Translations under genes and position numbers: made by a program
Notes under the pieces: model-generated
Databases searched by the model: none
What the model was told of the DNA's origin: nothing
The model's input: only the letters and a program-made list of their open reading frames with translations
Assembly: GCA_015057085.1 (NCBI GenBank)
Contig: SVFB01000098.1
Span: 1 to 61,388, forward strand
Direction of reading: 5' to 3'
DNA from: Lachnospiraceae bacterium
GTDB taxonomy: Bacteria; Bacillota; Clostridia; Lachnospirales; Lachnospiraceae
DNA length: 61,388 nt
Shown: in pieces, positions 43,436 through 53,081 of the stretch
How the letters are laid out: each line of letters starts with the position of its first letter
Position numbering within the stretch: the stretch's first letter is position 1

Positions 43436-44751
43436 ACTTTTGCTCCCTGCGATTCTCTCACAAATTCTGCCAGAAAGAATCCGTCATTTCCAACCTCGTG
43501 CGGAAATACCTGTCTGGCCTCCTTTAATACAAAATCCGGATATTGTTTCTGAAACCATGCCACAGTTTCTTCATTTTCTTTCTTACAAACAGTACATGTA
43601 GAATAAATTAATTTGCCATTTAATTTCACATAGTTTTGGACTGTTCCAAGGATTTTCTTTTGAATTTCATTTAATTCCTCAATGCTTTCTTTTGAAGCAT
43701 GATATCGAATATCCTTTTTCTTTCCCATGACGCCAAGCCCGGAACATGGCACATCACAAATCACCACATCTCCGCGATTGCATACATCCTCATCCAACAC
43801 AGTGGCATCCCATTGCTTAGCAGACAGATTCTGCAATCCCAAACGAGAGATGTTCTCCTGAATCAAAGATACTTTATAATCTGTCAAATCTCTCGCATCC
43901 ACATGACCGGTTCCATGAAGCATCTGCGCCAAATGCGTGCTCTTACCACCCGGTGCGGCACAGACATCGATGCAATAGCTGCCCTCTGATGGATTGGCCC
44001 ATTCTGCCACAAGCATAGAGCTTGCATCCTGTACATAAAAGTCGCCGGACTGAAAACTTTCCAAATCAGACAGACGATCCACACCACTGAGAAAAAGGCC
44101 TGAATTTGTTCCTTTAATAGGCTCTGCATTTATTGATTCTTCTTTTAATTTCTCGACTAATTCTTTCACTGAGATTTGTTCCGTATTCACACGCACAGAC
44201 ATTTTCTGTGCTTCATTGAGTCCGGCTAGAATTTCTTCGCATTTTGTTTTTCCATAGTCATACACAAACTGCTCCACAATCCATTCCGGATAAGAATAGC
44301 GCACAGAAGCATAGGTGACAAAACCATCCTCGGCTTTCGGCAATACAATCTCATCCTTTTTCCGGGACAGATTTCGAAGCACTCCATTTACAAATCCGGA
44401 CAATTGAGAAAAGCCTCTCTTTTTTGCCAGTTTCACAGCTTCGTTAATTGCTGCCGAATCCGGAACCGAATCCATATACAAAATCTGATAAGTTGATATG
44501 CGGAGTAGATTGCGAATCAAAGGCTTCTGCTTTTTGACAGGCGTCTTAGAAATCTGATTGATGTAATAATCCAAGGTTATAAGGCTTCCCAGTGTTCCCT
44601 CGATCATTCTTGTATAAAAGGCGCGGTCTCTCTTCTCGAGATATGCATACTTCTCCAATACCGCATTTTCCACTTGATGCGAATATTGTCCTTTTTCTAC
44701 AATCTCGATTATACTTTCCAATACCAATTGACGAATATTAATCTGTTCCAT
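43432..44751 (-). CDS. rsmB: 16S rRNA (cytosine967-C5)-methyltransferase RsmB
   Basis: 439 aa. N-terminal NusB-like RNA-binding domain, then the m5C methyltransferase: DVCAAPGGKSTHLAQ (SAM site), VICDVPCSGLG (motif IV Cys) and YSTCTV (motif VI catalytic Cys). ATG 44751 with AGGA upstream is chosen; a longer frame to 44826 has no good ribosome site. Confidence 0.95.
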   Translation of the reverse strand: MEQINIRQLVLESIIEIVEKGQYSHQVENAVLEKYAYLEKRDRAFYTRMIEGTLGSLITLDYYINQISKTPVKKQKPLIRNLLRISTYQILYMDSVPDSAAINEAVKLAKKRGFSQLSGFVNGVLRNLSRKKDEIVLPKAEDGFVTYASVRYSYPEWIVEQFVYDYGKTKCEEILAGLNEAQKMSVRVNTEQISVKELVEKLKEESINAEPIKGTNSGLFLSGVDRLSDLESFQSGDFYVQDASSMLVAEWANPSEGSYCIDVCAAPGGKSTHLAQMLHGTGHVDARDLTDYKVSLIQENISRLGLQNLSAKQWDATVLDEDVCNRGDVVICDVPCSGLGVMGKKKDIRYHASKESIEELNEIQKKILGTVQNYVKLNGKLIYSTCTVCKKENEETVAWFQKQYPDFVLKEARQVFPHEVGNDGFFLAEFVRESQGAKV

Positions 44752-44832
44752 ATGCAATCCTATCGTATTTTTAATCTCAGATAAAATGACGAATTCGCAG
44801 CACAACCTTGTACTGCGAACTCGCAAACCAGG

Positions 44833-45774
44833 CTAAACCAGGCCAAAGCAATCCCCCGGGTTTACCTCATATCCGCGCAGAAAGCTTCCCACATCCATGC
44901 GCTTCTTTCCCTCTATCTGTACTTCCTCCAGGGATAAGATTCCCTTTCCGGTCTGTACAAACATTTCATTCTTTGTCACACCTGTAATCGTACCCGGTTT
45001 CAAATCGGAATCCGGCTCACCGTCCGCTACAGATGCTTTCCAAATTTTAAACACCTTATGATTTAATTTTGTAAATGCACTCGGCCACGGATTCAATCCG
45101 CGAATCAAGCGTTCAATCTCCTCTGCACTCTTCGAAAAATCAATCACACCGAAATCTTTTGCAATCATGCCCACGAGGGTTGCCTGGGACTCATCCTGCG
45201 GTGTATAGGTTTCTTCACCTTTTTCGATCAAGTCCATGGTTCTGACGCATAACTTGGCACCTACCACTGCCAACTTATCAAACAAACTTCCGCCGGTTTC
45301 ATCCTTTGCGATTTCAACCACTTCCTGCGTAATGATATCACCTGTATCAATTCCGGCAGCCATTCGCTGAATGGTAACACCCGTTTCTTGATTTCCATTA
45401 ATGATAGACCACTGAATCGGCGCCGCTCCACGATACTTCGGAAGCAAAGACGCATGTACATTGATACAGCAATACTTAGGATGATCCAAAATCTCTTGTG
45501 GAAGGATTTGTCCAAATGCGGCAACAACAATTATGTCACATTCATTTTTTAAAATTTGATTTAAGTTTTCCGGTTTACGAATACGATCCGGCTGATAGAC
45601 CGGAATCTGATGTTCCATTGCACAAACTTTCACCGGTGGTGGCGTCAATTCGCCTTTTCGGCCCTTCGGCTTATCCGGCTGTGTCACAACCAATGTAACA
45701 TCATGGCCTGCTTTTATAATTTCTTCTAATGTGTTCACCGCAAAATCCGGTGTTCCCATAAAGATGACTTTCAT
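44833..45774 (-). CDS. fmt: Methionyl-tRNA formyltransferase
   Basis: 313 aa. MKVIFMGTPDFA, the folate-binding loop and active site (VHASLLPKYRGAAPIQWSI) and GDIITQ are classical Fmt motifs, with a C-terminal OB-like domain. It formylates initiator Met-tRNA. Begins 3 bp after def, the deformylase that removes the same group. Confidence 0.97.
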   Translation of the reverse strand: MKVIFMGTPDFAVNTLEEIIKAGHDVTLVVTQPDKPKGRKGELTPPPVKVCAMEHQIPVYQPDRIRKPENLNQILKNECDIIVVAAFGQILPQEILDHPKYCCINVHASLLPKYRGAAPIQWSIINGNQETGVTIQRMAAGIDTGDIITQEVVEIAKDETGGSLFDKLAVVGAKLCVRTMDLIEKGEETYTPQDESQATLVGMIAKDFGVIDFSKSAEEIERLIRGLNPWPSAFTKLNHKVFKIWKASVADGEPDSDLKPGTITGVTKNEMFVQTGKGILSLEEVQIEGKKRMDVGSFLRGYEVNPGDCFGLV

Positions 45775-45777
45775 AAA

Positions 45778-46275
45778 TTACGCCTCTTCCTCTTCTTCGT
45801 CTTCTTCAACATATACCACGTCATGAATCGGGCCTTCTGCCTTTTCTACATACAGATGACCATCTAAATGATCTGTCTCATGGCAGATTGCTCTTGCCAA
45901 AAGCTCTTCGCCTTCGACTTCGCATTCATTCATATCTTCATCAAAGAATCTTGCTTTCACATAATTTGGTCTGGTAACCTGAGCAGCCTTTCCCGGGATA
46001 GAAAGACATCCTTCATCACCGGTCTGTTCTCCTGAAGTTTCGAGGATTTCCGGATTAATCATAACCAGCGGTCCGTTTCCATCATAAATGTCGATAACGA
46101 CAATTCTCTTTAGAATACCAACCTGAGGTGCCGCAAGTCCCACACCATTTGCATCATACATGGTTTCAATCATGTCATCAATCAATTCGCGAATGCGCGG
46201 TGTGACTTCCTTCACCGGTTTACAAACTTTATTTAATACAGGATCTCCCTGCACTCTAATGTTTCTTAATGCCAT
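45778..46275 (-). CDS. def: Peptide deformylase
   Basis: 165 aa. GVGLAAPQVG, EGCLSIPG and HETDHLDG are the three conserved motifs; Cys and both His coordinate the catalytic metal. It ends in an acidic tail of mainly Glu residues. Operon with fmt. Confidence 0.97.
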   Translation of the reverse strand: MALRNIRVQGDPVLNKVCKPVKEVTPRIRELIDDMIETMYDANGVGLAAPQVGILKRIVVIDIYDGNGPLVMINPEILETSGEQTGDEGCLSIPGKAAQVTRPNYVKARFFDEDMNECEVEGEELLARAICHETDHLDGHLYVEKAEGPIHDVVYVEEDEEEEEA

Positions 46276-46301
46276 ACTATTTCTCCTTTTTGAATCTCCA
46301 T

Positions 46302-48518
46302 CTAAAATCCGCTGACTGGATTAAAATCATATTGTATATTGCTAATTGCCTGTTTGCGCTCCAATCGATCTTTGATTGCCACAAGCAGGTCTTCTTTTTC
46401 ACTCTTAATATAAATCACTTTTCGATAAATGTCATTGATTTTCGCAATTCCCGCATCCGCAGGTCCGATGGCCATACAATCTTTTCTATGGTTCACCAGC
46501 ATTTTATCGATATAGATTTTAATATTTTCTGCCTCTGTGTTTAGAATTTCTTCATTTTCGTTTGTCAGCTGAATCACCAACATATTTCGCACAGGCGGAT
46601 AATTCATCAAACGGCGGTATGCGATTTCCATCTCGTAAAAGTGTTCATAATCCTGATTCTTTGCCGTCTCGATGGCATAATGGTCAGGACTGTATGTTTG
46701 AATCACCACTTGTCCCGGGATATCGCCTCTTCCTGCGCGTCCTGCAGCCTGCGTAATCAAGTCAAAGGTCCGTTCCGGGCCGTGAAAATCAGCCACATTC
46801 AAAGACATATCCGCTGCTAAAATTCCAACCAATGTCACATTCGCAAAATCATGTCCTTTGACAATCATCTGCGTTCCGATTAAGATATCTGCCTCGTGAT
46901 TTCCGAAGGCATTCAAAATCGATTCATAGCTGTCCTTTGTACGGGTTGTATCATAATCCATGCGCAAAATCCGGGCATTTGGAAATCTTTTCTGTACCAT
47001 TTCCTCCACCTTCTGGGTTCCAGCCTTAAATCCCATAATATATTTGGATCCGCATTCCGGACAAACCTTAGGTTGCTGTATCTCGTAACCGCAATAATGA
47101 CACATCAGCTTTCCACCTCTGTGCTGGCTTAAAGACACATCGCAATGAGGACATTTTATAACGGTACCGCAGGATCTGCAAGAGACAAATCCTGACAAAC
47201 CTCTTCGGTTTAAAAACAGCATGGTTTGCTGGCCTCGCTCTAATCGCTGCTCCATCAATGCCTGCAGGCGTCGACTTAAGATTGAACGATTGCCGCTATG
47301 TAATTCCTCGCGTAAATCTATAATCTCACAGCTCGGAAGAGGTTTCTCCTCCACACGCTGGTTGAGTTCTAACAATTTAAAATCCCCTTCCTTTGCCCGA
47401 TAATAGCTTTCTAAGGAAGGTGTCGCAGAACCTAATACCACACTGGCTCCGCTCATCTGTGCGCGCTTAATTGCCACTTCTCTGGCATGATATCGCGGCG
47501 CATTTTCGCTCTTATATGATGTTTCATGTTCCTCATCGATGATAATCAGTCCAAGCTGATCAAATGGAGCAAATAGAGCCGAGCGTGGGCCGATGATGAT
47601 ATCCACATCATGATTCTTTGCTCTCAAATACTGATCATACCGTTCTCCGTCCGATAATCTGGAATTGATGATGGACACACGGTCTCCAAATCGATTATAA
47701 AAACGCATGACAGTTTGATAGGTCAATGCGATTTCAGGAATCAGCACAATGGCTTGTTTTCCTTTTTTAAGCACTTTCGCGATCAGCTCCATATAGACTT
47801 CTGTTTTTCCGGAGCCGGTTACACCTTTCACAAGGTAAGTGCCGTATTTTTGCATTTCATAATCAGCCATAATGGCATCTACCACTGCTTGCTGATTCTG
47901 ATTCAGCGCAATTTGCTTTCCCTGGCGCTTTAAATTTGCGACAGGATTGCGATAGGTGCGCTCTGATGATATTTCGATTAAGCCATCTTTTTCGAGGCTT
48001 TTTATAGTGGCAGTTGAAATATTCAACTTGCCTGTAATCAGGCTTTGTTCAATATGAGGTTCCTCGATTAATGCACGCAAAAGTCTTGCTTTTGCAGTTG
48101 CATGCTTCGTTTCAAATAAAGCAAGTTTTTTCCTACTCTCCTCTTCTGTGGCAATTCGGTCAATCCACTTACGTTCCACCGGCTTGGTCTTTTTCTTGAC
48201 CGGCAATACTGTTTTCAAAGCCTGATTCATGGTGGAACCATATTGCTGTCTCATCCATGCTGCCAATTCAATCAGCTGAGACTCCATTGCCACACTACCT
48301 GAAAGCACTCCGGTAATCGGCTTGATTCTCTCAATTTCGATTTCCGGAGTGTCAGTTATTTCAATCACATATCCCTTGATGCTTCGATTGCCAAACGGCG
48401 CCTCGATCTGTACGCCCGGATGAATGCGGTCTGCCAACGAATCAGGAATACTGTACTGAAACGGTCTATCTAATTTTTCAATTGAAATATCCACGATTAC
48501 ATTGGCAAACAACGTCAT
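46302..48518 (-). CDS. priA: Primosomal replication protein/helicase PriA
   Basis: 738 aa. N-terminal 3'-DNA binding domain, DEAH-type helicase (GVTGSGKTEVY, IIDEEHE), eight cysteines in zinc-binding CRSCG, CPHC, CHYCG and CPECG motifs, and the C-terminal helicase half (QAAGRAGRGD). Restarts stalled forks. RBS AAGGAAG. It lies only 29 bp behind an OFA-type transporter gene with no visible terminator between them, so some read-through into this operon is likely. Confidence 0.96.
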   Translation of the reverse strand: MTLFANVIVDISIEKLDRPFQYSIPDSLADRIHPGVQIEAPFGNRSIKGYVIEITDTPEIEIERIKPITGVLSGSVAMESQLIELAAWMRQQYGSTMNQALKTVLPVKKKTKPVERKWIDRIATEEESRKKLALFETKHATAKARLLRALIEEPHIEQSLITGKLNISTATIKSLEKDGLIEISSERTYRNPVANLKRQGKQIALNQNQQAVVDAIMADYEMQKYGTYLVKGVTGSGKTEVYMELIAKVLKKGKQAIVLIPEIALTYQTVMRFYNRFGDRVSIINSRLSDGERYDQYLRAKNHDVDIIIGPRSALFAPFDQLGLIIIDEEHETSYKSENAPRYHAREVAIKRAQMSGASVVLGSATPSLESYYRAKEGDFKLLELNQRVEEKPLPSCEIIDLREELHSGNRSILSRRLQALMEQRLERGQQTMLFLNRRGLSGFVSCRSCGTVIKCPHCDVSLSQHRGGKLMCHYCGYEIQQPKVCPECGSKYIMGFKAGTQKVEEMVQKRFPNARILRMDYDTTRTKDSYESILNAFGNHEADILIGTQMIVKGHDFANVTLVGILAADMSLNVADFHGPERTFDLITQAAGRAGRGDIPGQVVIQTYSPDHYAIETAKNQDYEHFYEMEIAYRRLMNYPPVRNMLVIQLTNENEEILNTEAENIKIYIDKMLVNHRKDCMAIGPADAGIAKINDIYRKVIYIKSEKEDLLVAIKDRLERKQAISNIQYDFNPVSGF

Positions 48519-48547
48519 TCTACTTCCTTTGTGATATTTTTGTGATA

Positions 48548-49786
48548 TTAATTATGATTCTTTTTTACAAGTGCACGATATACAAATGACATCACAAGTC
48601 CTACTGCCGCAATTGCAATTGCAATCACAAATGCCATAGTATAGCTTCCCTGTGCGCTATAGGTAGAGGTCAAGATGCTTGGTCCTGCAACTCCTGCGAT
48701 TGAGAATCCAATCCACATAATACCATAATTTACAGTATTATTTTTGGTACCGAACTGGTCTGTTGTAAATCCAGGGAATACACCCATGAAAGTACCAAAG
48801 CAAATACCGATTAAGATCACGCCAACTACAAACAATGCCATAGATCCGGTATTAGATGCTCCGATCAAGAGACCAAGTCCTAAAAGTGCAATCACAAGTG
48901 CGGTCGTCAAAGTATTGATTCGACCCAACTTATCGCTCAATGAACCTGCAACCAAACGTCCTGCGGTATTGAATAAGCAAAGTACGGATACCAAAAGTGC
49001 AGCCACTGAAGCCTCTGCGCCTACCATATTGACAGCGATGCTTCTTGCTGTGGAAATAATCATCAAACCAAAGGTTCCGCCTGCAGTTAACATAATTAAC
49101 ATTACATAGAACAGCGGTGTCTTTAACATCTCGATTGGTGTCTTATCGTTGCTCTTTGCAGATGCGCTCTGTACCGGTGGCACATAACCTTCCGGAACAA
49201 ATCCCTGTGGGCAGGTCTTCATAATTAATGAACCAAGGCAAATTACCACAAGGAAAATCGCACCAAGGACTTCGAAGGTCTTGCGAGGTCCCATTGCATT
49301 TGACATCATATTTCCAAGCGGTGCAAAGATAACAGAGCTGATTCCATAGAATGCAGTGGTCATTCCACCGACCATACCTCTTTTATCCGGGAAGAATTTG
49401 ATGGTATTTGAAATGGTACATCCGTATACCAATGCCAAACCAAGTCCCAGGCAGAGACCATAGCTTAAAATCAAATGGCCGACGTTCTGAGCAAATCCAC
49501 AGGTGAACATACCTACGCCAAACATCACACCACCGACAAACATGACCCACTTAGGTCCGAATTTATCGTTTAATAATCCTCCGATAATCATCGTAATAAA
49601 TCCAACCGCATTTGAAATTGAAAATACAATTGCCAAATTTTGCGGCTCCAATCCCAATTCTGTAGCCATTGGTGCAGAAAGAGCACTCCAGGCATACATA
49701 GAACCAATACATAAATTGATCAGGCAGCTTGCAATCAAAACTACCCATCTGCTCTTGGTTAAAGAGCGGATTTCTTCTTGCGTCAT
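48548..49786 (-). CDS. OFA-type MFS transporter (oxalate/formate antiporter family)
   Basis: 412 aa, 12 membrane helices. NLCIGSMYAWSALSAPMA in helix 1 and GGLLNDKFGPKWVM (motif A) are typical of the oxalate:formate antiporter family, whose members move small carboxylates. ATG 49786 has AGGAG 7 nt upstream; an earlier ATG (49804) covers the ribosome site. It follows the etfA terminator, so it is a separate unit, but its place beside the CoA-linked cluster suggests a carboxylate substrate or product of that pathway. Confidence 0.87.
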   Translation of the reverse strand: MTQEEIRSLTKSRWVVLIASCLINLCIGSMYAWSALSAPMATELGLEPQNLAIVFSISNAVGFITMIIGGLLNDKFGPKWVMFVGGVMFGVGMFTCGFAQNVGHLILSYGLCLGLGLALVYGCTISNTIKFFPDKRGMVGGMTTAFYGISSVIFAPLGNMMSNAMGPRKTFEVLGAIFLVVICLGSLIMKTCPQGFVPEGYVPPVQSASAKSNDKTPIEMLKTPLFYVMLIMLTAGGTFGLMIISTARSIAVNMVGAEASVAALLVSVLCLFNTAGRLVAGSLSDKLGRINTLTTALVIALLGLGLLIGASNTGSMALFVVGVILIGICFGTFMGVFPGFTTDQFGTKNNTVNYGIMWIGFSIAGVAGPSILTSTYSAQGSYTMAFVIAIAIAAVGLVMSFVYRALVKKNHN

Positions 49787-49818
49787 AATGTTTCTCCTTT
49801 TCATCTCTAATCTAAATC

Positions 49819-49848
49819 AAAGGCCGCTCCCCTAAAGAAGCGGCCTTT
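49819..49848 (-). terminator. Terminator after etfA
   Basis: AAAGGCCGCT/AGCGGCCTTT stem with a 10-nt loop. It ends the ligase-acd-etfBA unit before the transporter gene. Confidence 0.8.
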
Positions 49849-49893
49849 GTCATTATACAATAATTTTAGAAAAATGAAAACACAAGATTGCTT

Positions 49894-51003
49894 CTAGTTA
49901 GCTTCCTTTGTTTTCTTTACATCTTCAATCATCAGAGGTACGATTTCGAATAAATCACCTACGATGCCATAGTCTGCAACTTCAAAAATTGGTGCATCTG
50001 CGTTGGTATTGACTGCGATGATCAATTCTGAATCCTGCATGCCGGCCTTGTGCTGAATTGCTCCGGAAATACCAAGTGCCACATAAATCTTAGGGCGAAC
50101 TGTTTTACCGGTCTGTCCAACCTGATGATCGGATGTAAGCCATCCTGCATCTGTTACTGCACGTGATGCGCCTACAACGCCGCCGCCAAGTGCTTCTGCC
50201 AATTCCTCTGCAAGTTTGATTGCCTTCTGCGGATCCTTGCTGATACCATTTCCTACGGAAACAATCACTTCTGCACCGATTAAGTCAACCATCTTTCTGC
50301 TCTCTTTTACAACCTCAAGAACCTTGGTTCTAAGATCGGAATCAGAAAGAACTGCAGAAACCTTTTCGATTTCAACTGCATCAGCCTTTGCTGCGTCATA
50401 TGGAGCCTTCTTTAAAACACCCGGACGAACAGTTGCCATACATGGACGGAATCTTGGGCAGATAATGGTTGCCATCAAATGTCCGCCAAATGCAGGACGT
50501 GTCATCTTCATATTGGTGTCTTCCATATCGAACTTCACGCTGTCCACATCGATGGTGGAAGCTTCGCGCAGGAAGTCTGTATAAGGCTTCATATCGATAT
50601 CAAGATGTGTACAGTCTGCGCAAAGACCGGTATGTAATCTTGCTGCAACTCTCGGTCCTAAATCACGACCGATATTAGAAGCACCTACCAAGAATACTTC
50701 CGGCTTCTTATCCATAATCACATCACAAATGACCTTTGTGTATGCATCAGTGGTATAAACTGCCAACTTCTCATCTTCTACTACAATGATTTTATCTGCA
50801 CCATAGCCTGCAAGTTCCTTTGCTTCGCTTTCGATGCCCTTTCCTCCAAGCAAGAGTCCAACAAGCTTAGAACCACGCTCATTTGCTAACTTTCTACCCT
50901 CGCTGATCAATTCGATATCCGTGCTCATAATCTTGCCGTCACGCTGCTCACAGAATACCCAGATATCGCTGAATTCTTCGATTTTTGCACTATCAAATGC
51001 CAT
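49894..51003 (-). CDS. etfA: Electron transfer flavoprotein alpha subunit
   Basis: 369 aa. The C-terminal FAD domain has GASRAVTDAGW, HQVGQTGKTV and YVALGISGAIQHKAGM, the EtfA FAD signature. It lacks the N-terminal ferredoxin-like extension found in the caffeyl-CoA reductase EtfA of Acetobacterium. With EtfB it passes electrons to the acyl-CoA dehydrogenase encoded next door; clostridial complexes of this type often bifurcate electrons from NADH to ferredoxin and an enoyl-CoA. RBS AGGAGGT. Confidence 0.95.
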   Translation of the reverse strand: MAFDSAKIEEFSDIWVFCEQRDGKIMSTDIELISEGRKLANERGSKLVGLLLGGKGIESEAKELAGYGADKIIVVEDEKLAVYTTDAYTKVICDVIMDKKPEVFLVGASNIGRDLGPRVAARLHTGLCADCTHLDIDMKPYTDFLREASTIDVDSVKFDMEDTNMKMTRPAFGGHLMATIICPRFRPCMATVRPGVLKKAPYDAAKADAVEIEKVSAVLSDSDLRTKVLEVVKESRKMVDLIGAEVIVSVGNGISKDPQKAIKLAEELAEALGGGVVGASRAVTDAGWLTSDHQVGQTGKTVRPKIYVALGISGAIQHKAGMQDSELIIAVNTNADAPIFEVADYGIVGDLFEIVPLMIEDVKKTKEAN

Positions 51004-51024
51004 TTTGTTTACCTCCTGAATATC

Positions 51025-51825
51025 CTAGATTACATGCTTCTTTGCAAGATCTGAAACCAACTCTGAAACCATTGCTTCGTTTGTTCCGGAAAGCATCTTG
51101 CCTGCGCCCTTCTGAGGCGGTGTGAACGAACGGAAAATGTTGGTCGGTGATCCCTTTAATCCGATGGTGGTCGGATCAATCAACGGTTCATCCTTTAATG
51201 CTTCATAATCCAAAACCTGATATGGCTTGCTATAGCATTCTAAGATACCTTTGACTGTCATATAACGCGGCTGATTCAATTCCTTTACGCAGGTAATCAA
51301 ACATGGAGTCTGTACTTCGATGGTCATATAACCATCTTCCAAGAGACGCTTTACAGTCAGCTTGTCGCCGTTCTTATGAATTTCTGCTGCATAAGTTACC
51401 TGTGGAAGGTCTAACTTTTCTGCGATCTGCGGTCCTACCTGAGCAGTATCTCCATCGATTGCCTGGCGTCCGCAGAAGATAATATCTTCCGGTCCAACTC
51501 CAAGATTAGAAAGACCACCTGCAATAATCTGTGAAGTTGCAAAAGTATCTGATCCACCGAATTCTCTTCCGGAAATCAAAACTGCATCATCTACGCCCAT
51601 TGCAAGACATTCTCTCAACATGGATTCTGCAGGAGGTGGTCCCATTGATACTACGGTTACCTGACATCCTGTTTCATCTTTTAATTTCAAAGCTGCTTCT
51701 ACAGCTGCTAAATCATCCGGGTTTGTGATGGTTGCCATAGATGCACGATCCAATGTACCGTTATCATTGACAGCAACTTTTCCGGAAGTATCCGGAACCT
51801 GTTTTACACATACAAATGCTCTCAT
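51025..51825 (-). CDS. etfB: Electron transfer flavoprotein beta subunit
   Basis: 266 aa. KQVPDTSGKVAV at the N-terminus, NPDDLAAVEAALKLKD, and GRQAIDGDTAQVGPQIAEKL (nucleotide-binding region) identify EtfB. In bifurcating complexes this subunit holds the second FAD that accepts NADH electrons. Same unit as acd and etfA (17- and 21-bp gaps). Confidence 0.95.
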   Translation of the reverse strand: MRAFVCVKQVPDTSGKVAVNDNGTLDRASMATITNPDDLAAVEAALKLKDETGCQVTVVSMGPPPAESMLRECLAMGVDDAVLISGREFGGSDTFATSQIIAGGLSNLGVGPEDIIFCGRQAIDGDTAQVGPQIAEKLDLPQVTYAAEIHKNGDKLTVKRLLEDGYMTIEVQTPCLITCVKELNQPRYMTVKGILECYSKPYQVLDYEALKDEPLIDPTTIGLKGSPTNIFRSFTPPQKGAGKMLSGTNEAMVSELVSDLAKKHVI

Positions 51826-51842
51826 TTATTGTCTCCTTATTC

Positions 51843-52988
51843 TTACTTTCTTAATAAGCTTCTTGAAATTACAATCTGCTGAACCTGGCTTGTTCCTTCG
51901 TATAAAGTCATGATTCTTGCATCACGATAGAAACGCTCTACCTTGTATTCCTTGATATATCCGTATCCACCATGAATCTGAACAGCCTTTGCGCATACGC
52001 GGTTTGCCATTTCAGAGCAATAATATTTTGCCATTGAGCAAAGTGTAGATGCATTTGGATCTCCTGCATCTTTTGCCTGTGCAGTGGTATAAAGTAAGGT
52101 TCTTGCAGCCTCGATTTCGGTTGCCATATCGGCAATCATGAAGCTGACACCCTGATTATAGCTGATTGGCTTTCCAAACTGCTTACGCTCCTTTGCATAT
52201 GCAATGGACTCTTCCAACGCACCCTGTGCTATACCTAAGGACTGAGCAGCTACACCGATACGTCCTCCGTCCAATGTCTTCATTGCAACAGCATAACCTT
52301 TGTGAAGAGGTCCCAAAAGATCTGACTTATGAACACGTACATCTTCCAAAATAATATCGGAAGTCGGATATCCGTTAATTCCCATCTTATGTTCCGGCTT
52401 ACCGCAAGAAACACCAGGTAACTTCATATCAACAATAAACATAGAAATACCCTTAGGTCCCTTTGACTGCGGATCGGTTCTTGCATATACGATTGCATAA
52501 TCAGCAAACGGAGCACCTGAAATAAAGCACTTACGTCCGTTCAATACATAATAATCGCCATCTGCAACTGCCTTTGTGGTCATGCTTCCCGGATCAGAAC
52601 CTGCGCCTGGCTCGGTCAAAGCGAATACGATATGCTTTTCGCCTTTTGCAGCTGGGGTCAAATATTTCTGTAACTGTTCTTCATTACCACAAGCAAGAAG
52701 TGGGCCGCCTCCCAAAGAGTTTGGAGTATTTGCATAGATTGCAAGTACAGGGCACACACGTGCAAATTCTTCATTCATCAAAACGTAAGCCAAGGTATCT
52801 CCACCCTGTCCGCCATATTCTACCGGGATCTTGGTTCCGGCAAAACCGTATTTTGCCATCTTCTCCCAGATTTCCCAGTTAAATTCACCGGTCTCATCCA
52901 AAGCATCCTGGATTTCGGTGGTGAATTCGGTCTCCGCGAAGTTGCGGAAGTTCTTTCTCATGAGTTCATGTTCCTTAGAAAGAATCAT
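51843..52988 (-). CDS. Acyl-CoA dehydrogenase (enoyl-CoA reductase role likely)
   Basis: 381 aa. Flavin loop ALTEPGAGSDPGSM, KCFISGA, and the catalytic base region LYEGTSQVQQIV with the Glu present; RYYRDARIM-like C-terminal signature (RFYRDARIMTLYEG). Paired with etfBA as in butyryl-CoA dehydrogenase, CarCDE (caffeyl-CoA reductase) and AcdB of the clostridial amino-acid reductive branches. Here it would reduce the 2-enoyl-CoA made by the dehydratase or ligase. RBS AAGGAGGT. Chain length or aryl preference cannot be seen. Confidence 0.93.
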   Translation of the reverse strand: MILSKEHELMRKNFRNFAETEFTTEIQDALDETGEFNWEIWEKMAKYGFAGTKIPVEYGGQGGDTLAYVLMNEEFARVCPVLAIYANTPNSLGGGPLLACGNEEQLQKYLTPAAKGEKHIVFALTEPGAGSDPGSMTTKAVADGDYYVLNGRKCFISGAPFADYAIVYARTDPQSKGPKGISMFIVDMKLPGVSCGKPEHKMGINGYPTSDIILEDVRVHKSDLLGPLHKGYAVAMKTLDGGRIGVAAQSLGIAQGALEESIAYAKERKQFGKPISYNQGVSFMIADMATEIEAARTLLYTTAQAKDAGDPNASTLCSMAKYYCSEMANRVCAKAVQIHGGYGYIKEYKVERFYRDARIMTLYEGTSQVQQIVISRSLLRK

Positions 52989-53081
52989 TTGGTACCTCCT
53001 TTAATCATTACGGGTATCCCGCATTAATGTGTTCAAATATTTATCAAAATGCATATAGCCATTTTAATATTTCGTGAAAAT

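Noticed and set aside
53000-53035. CGGG-TAT-CCCG hairpin upstream of the acyl-CoA dehydrogenase as a terminator
   Set aside because: Only 4 G-C pairs with weak flanks and no T-run; at most a minor intercistronic hairpin.
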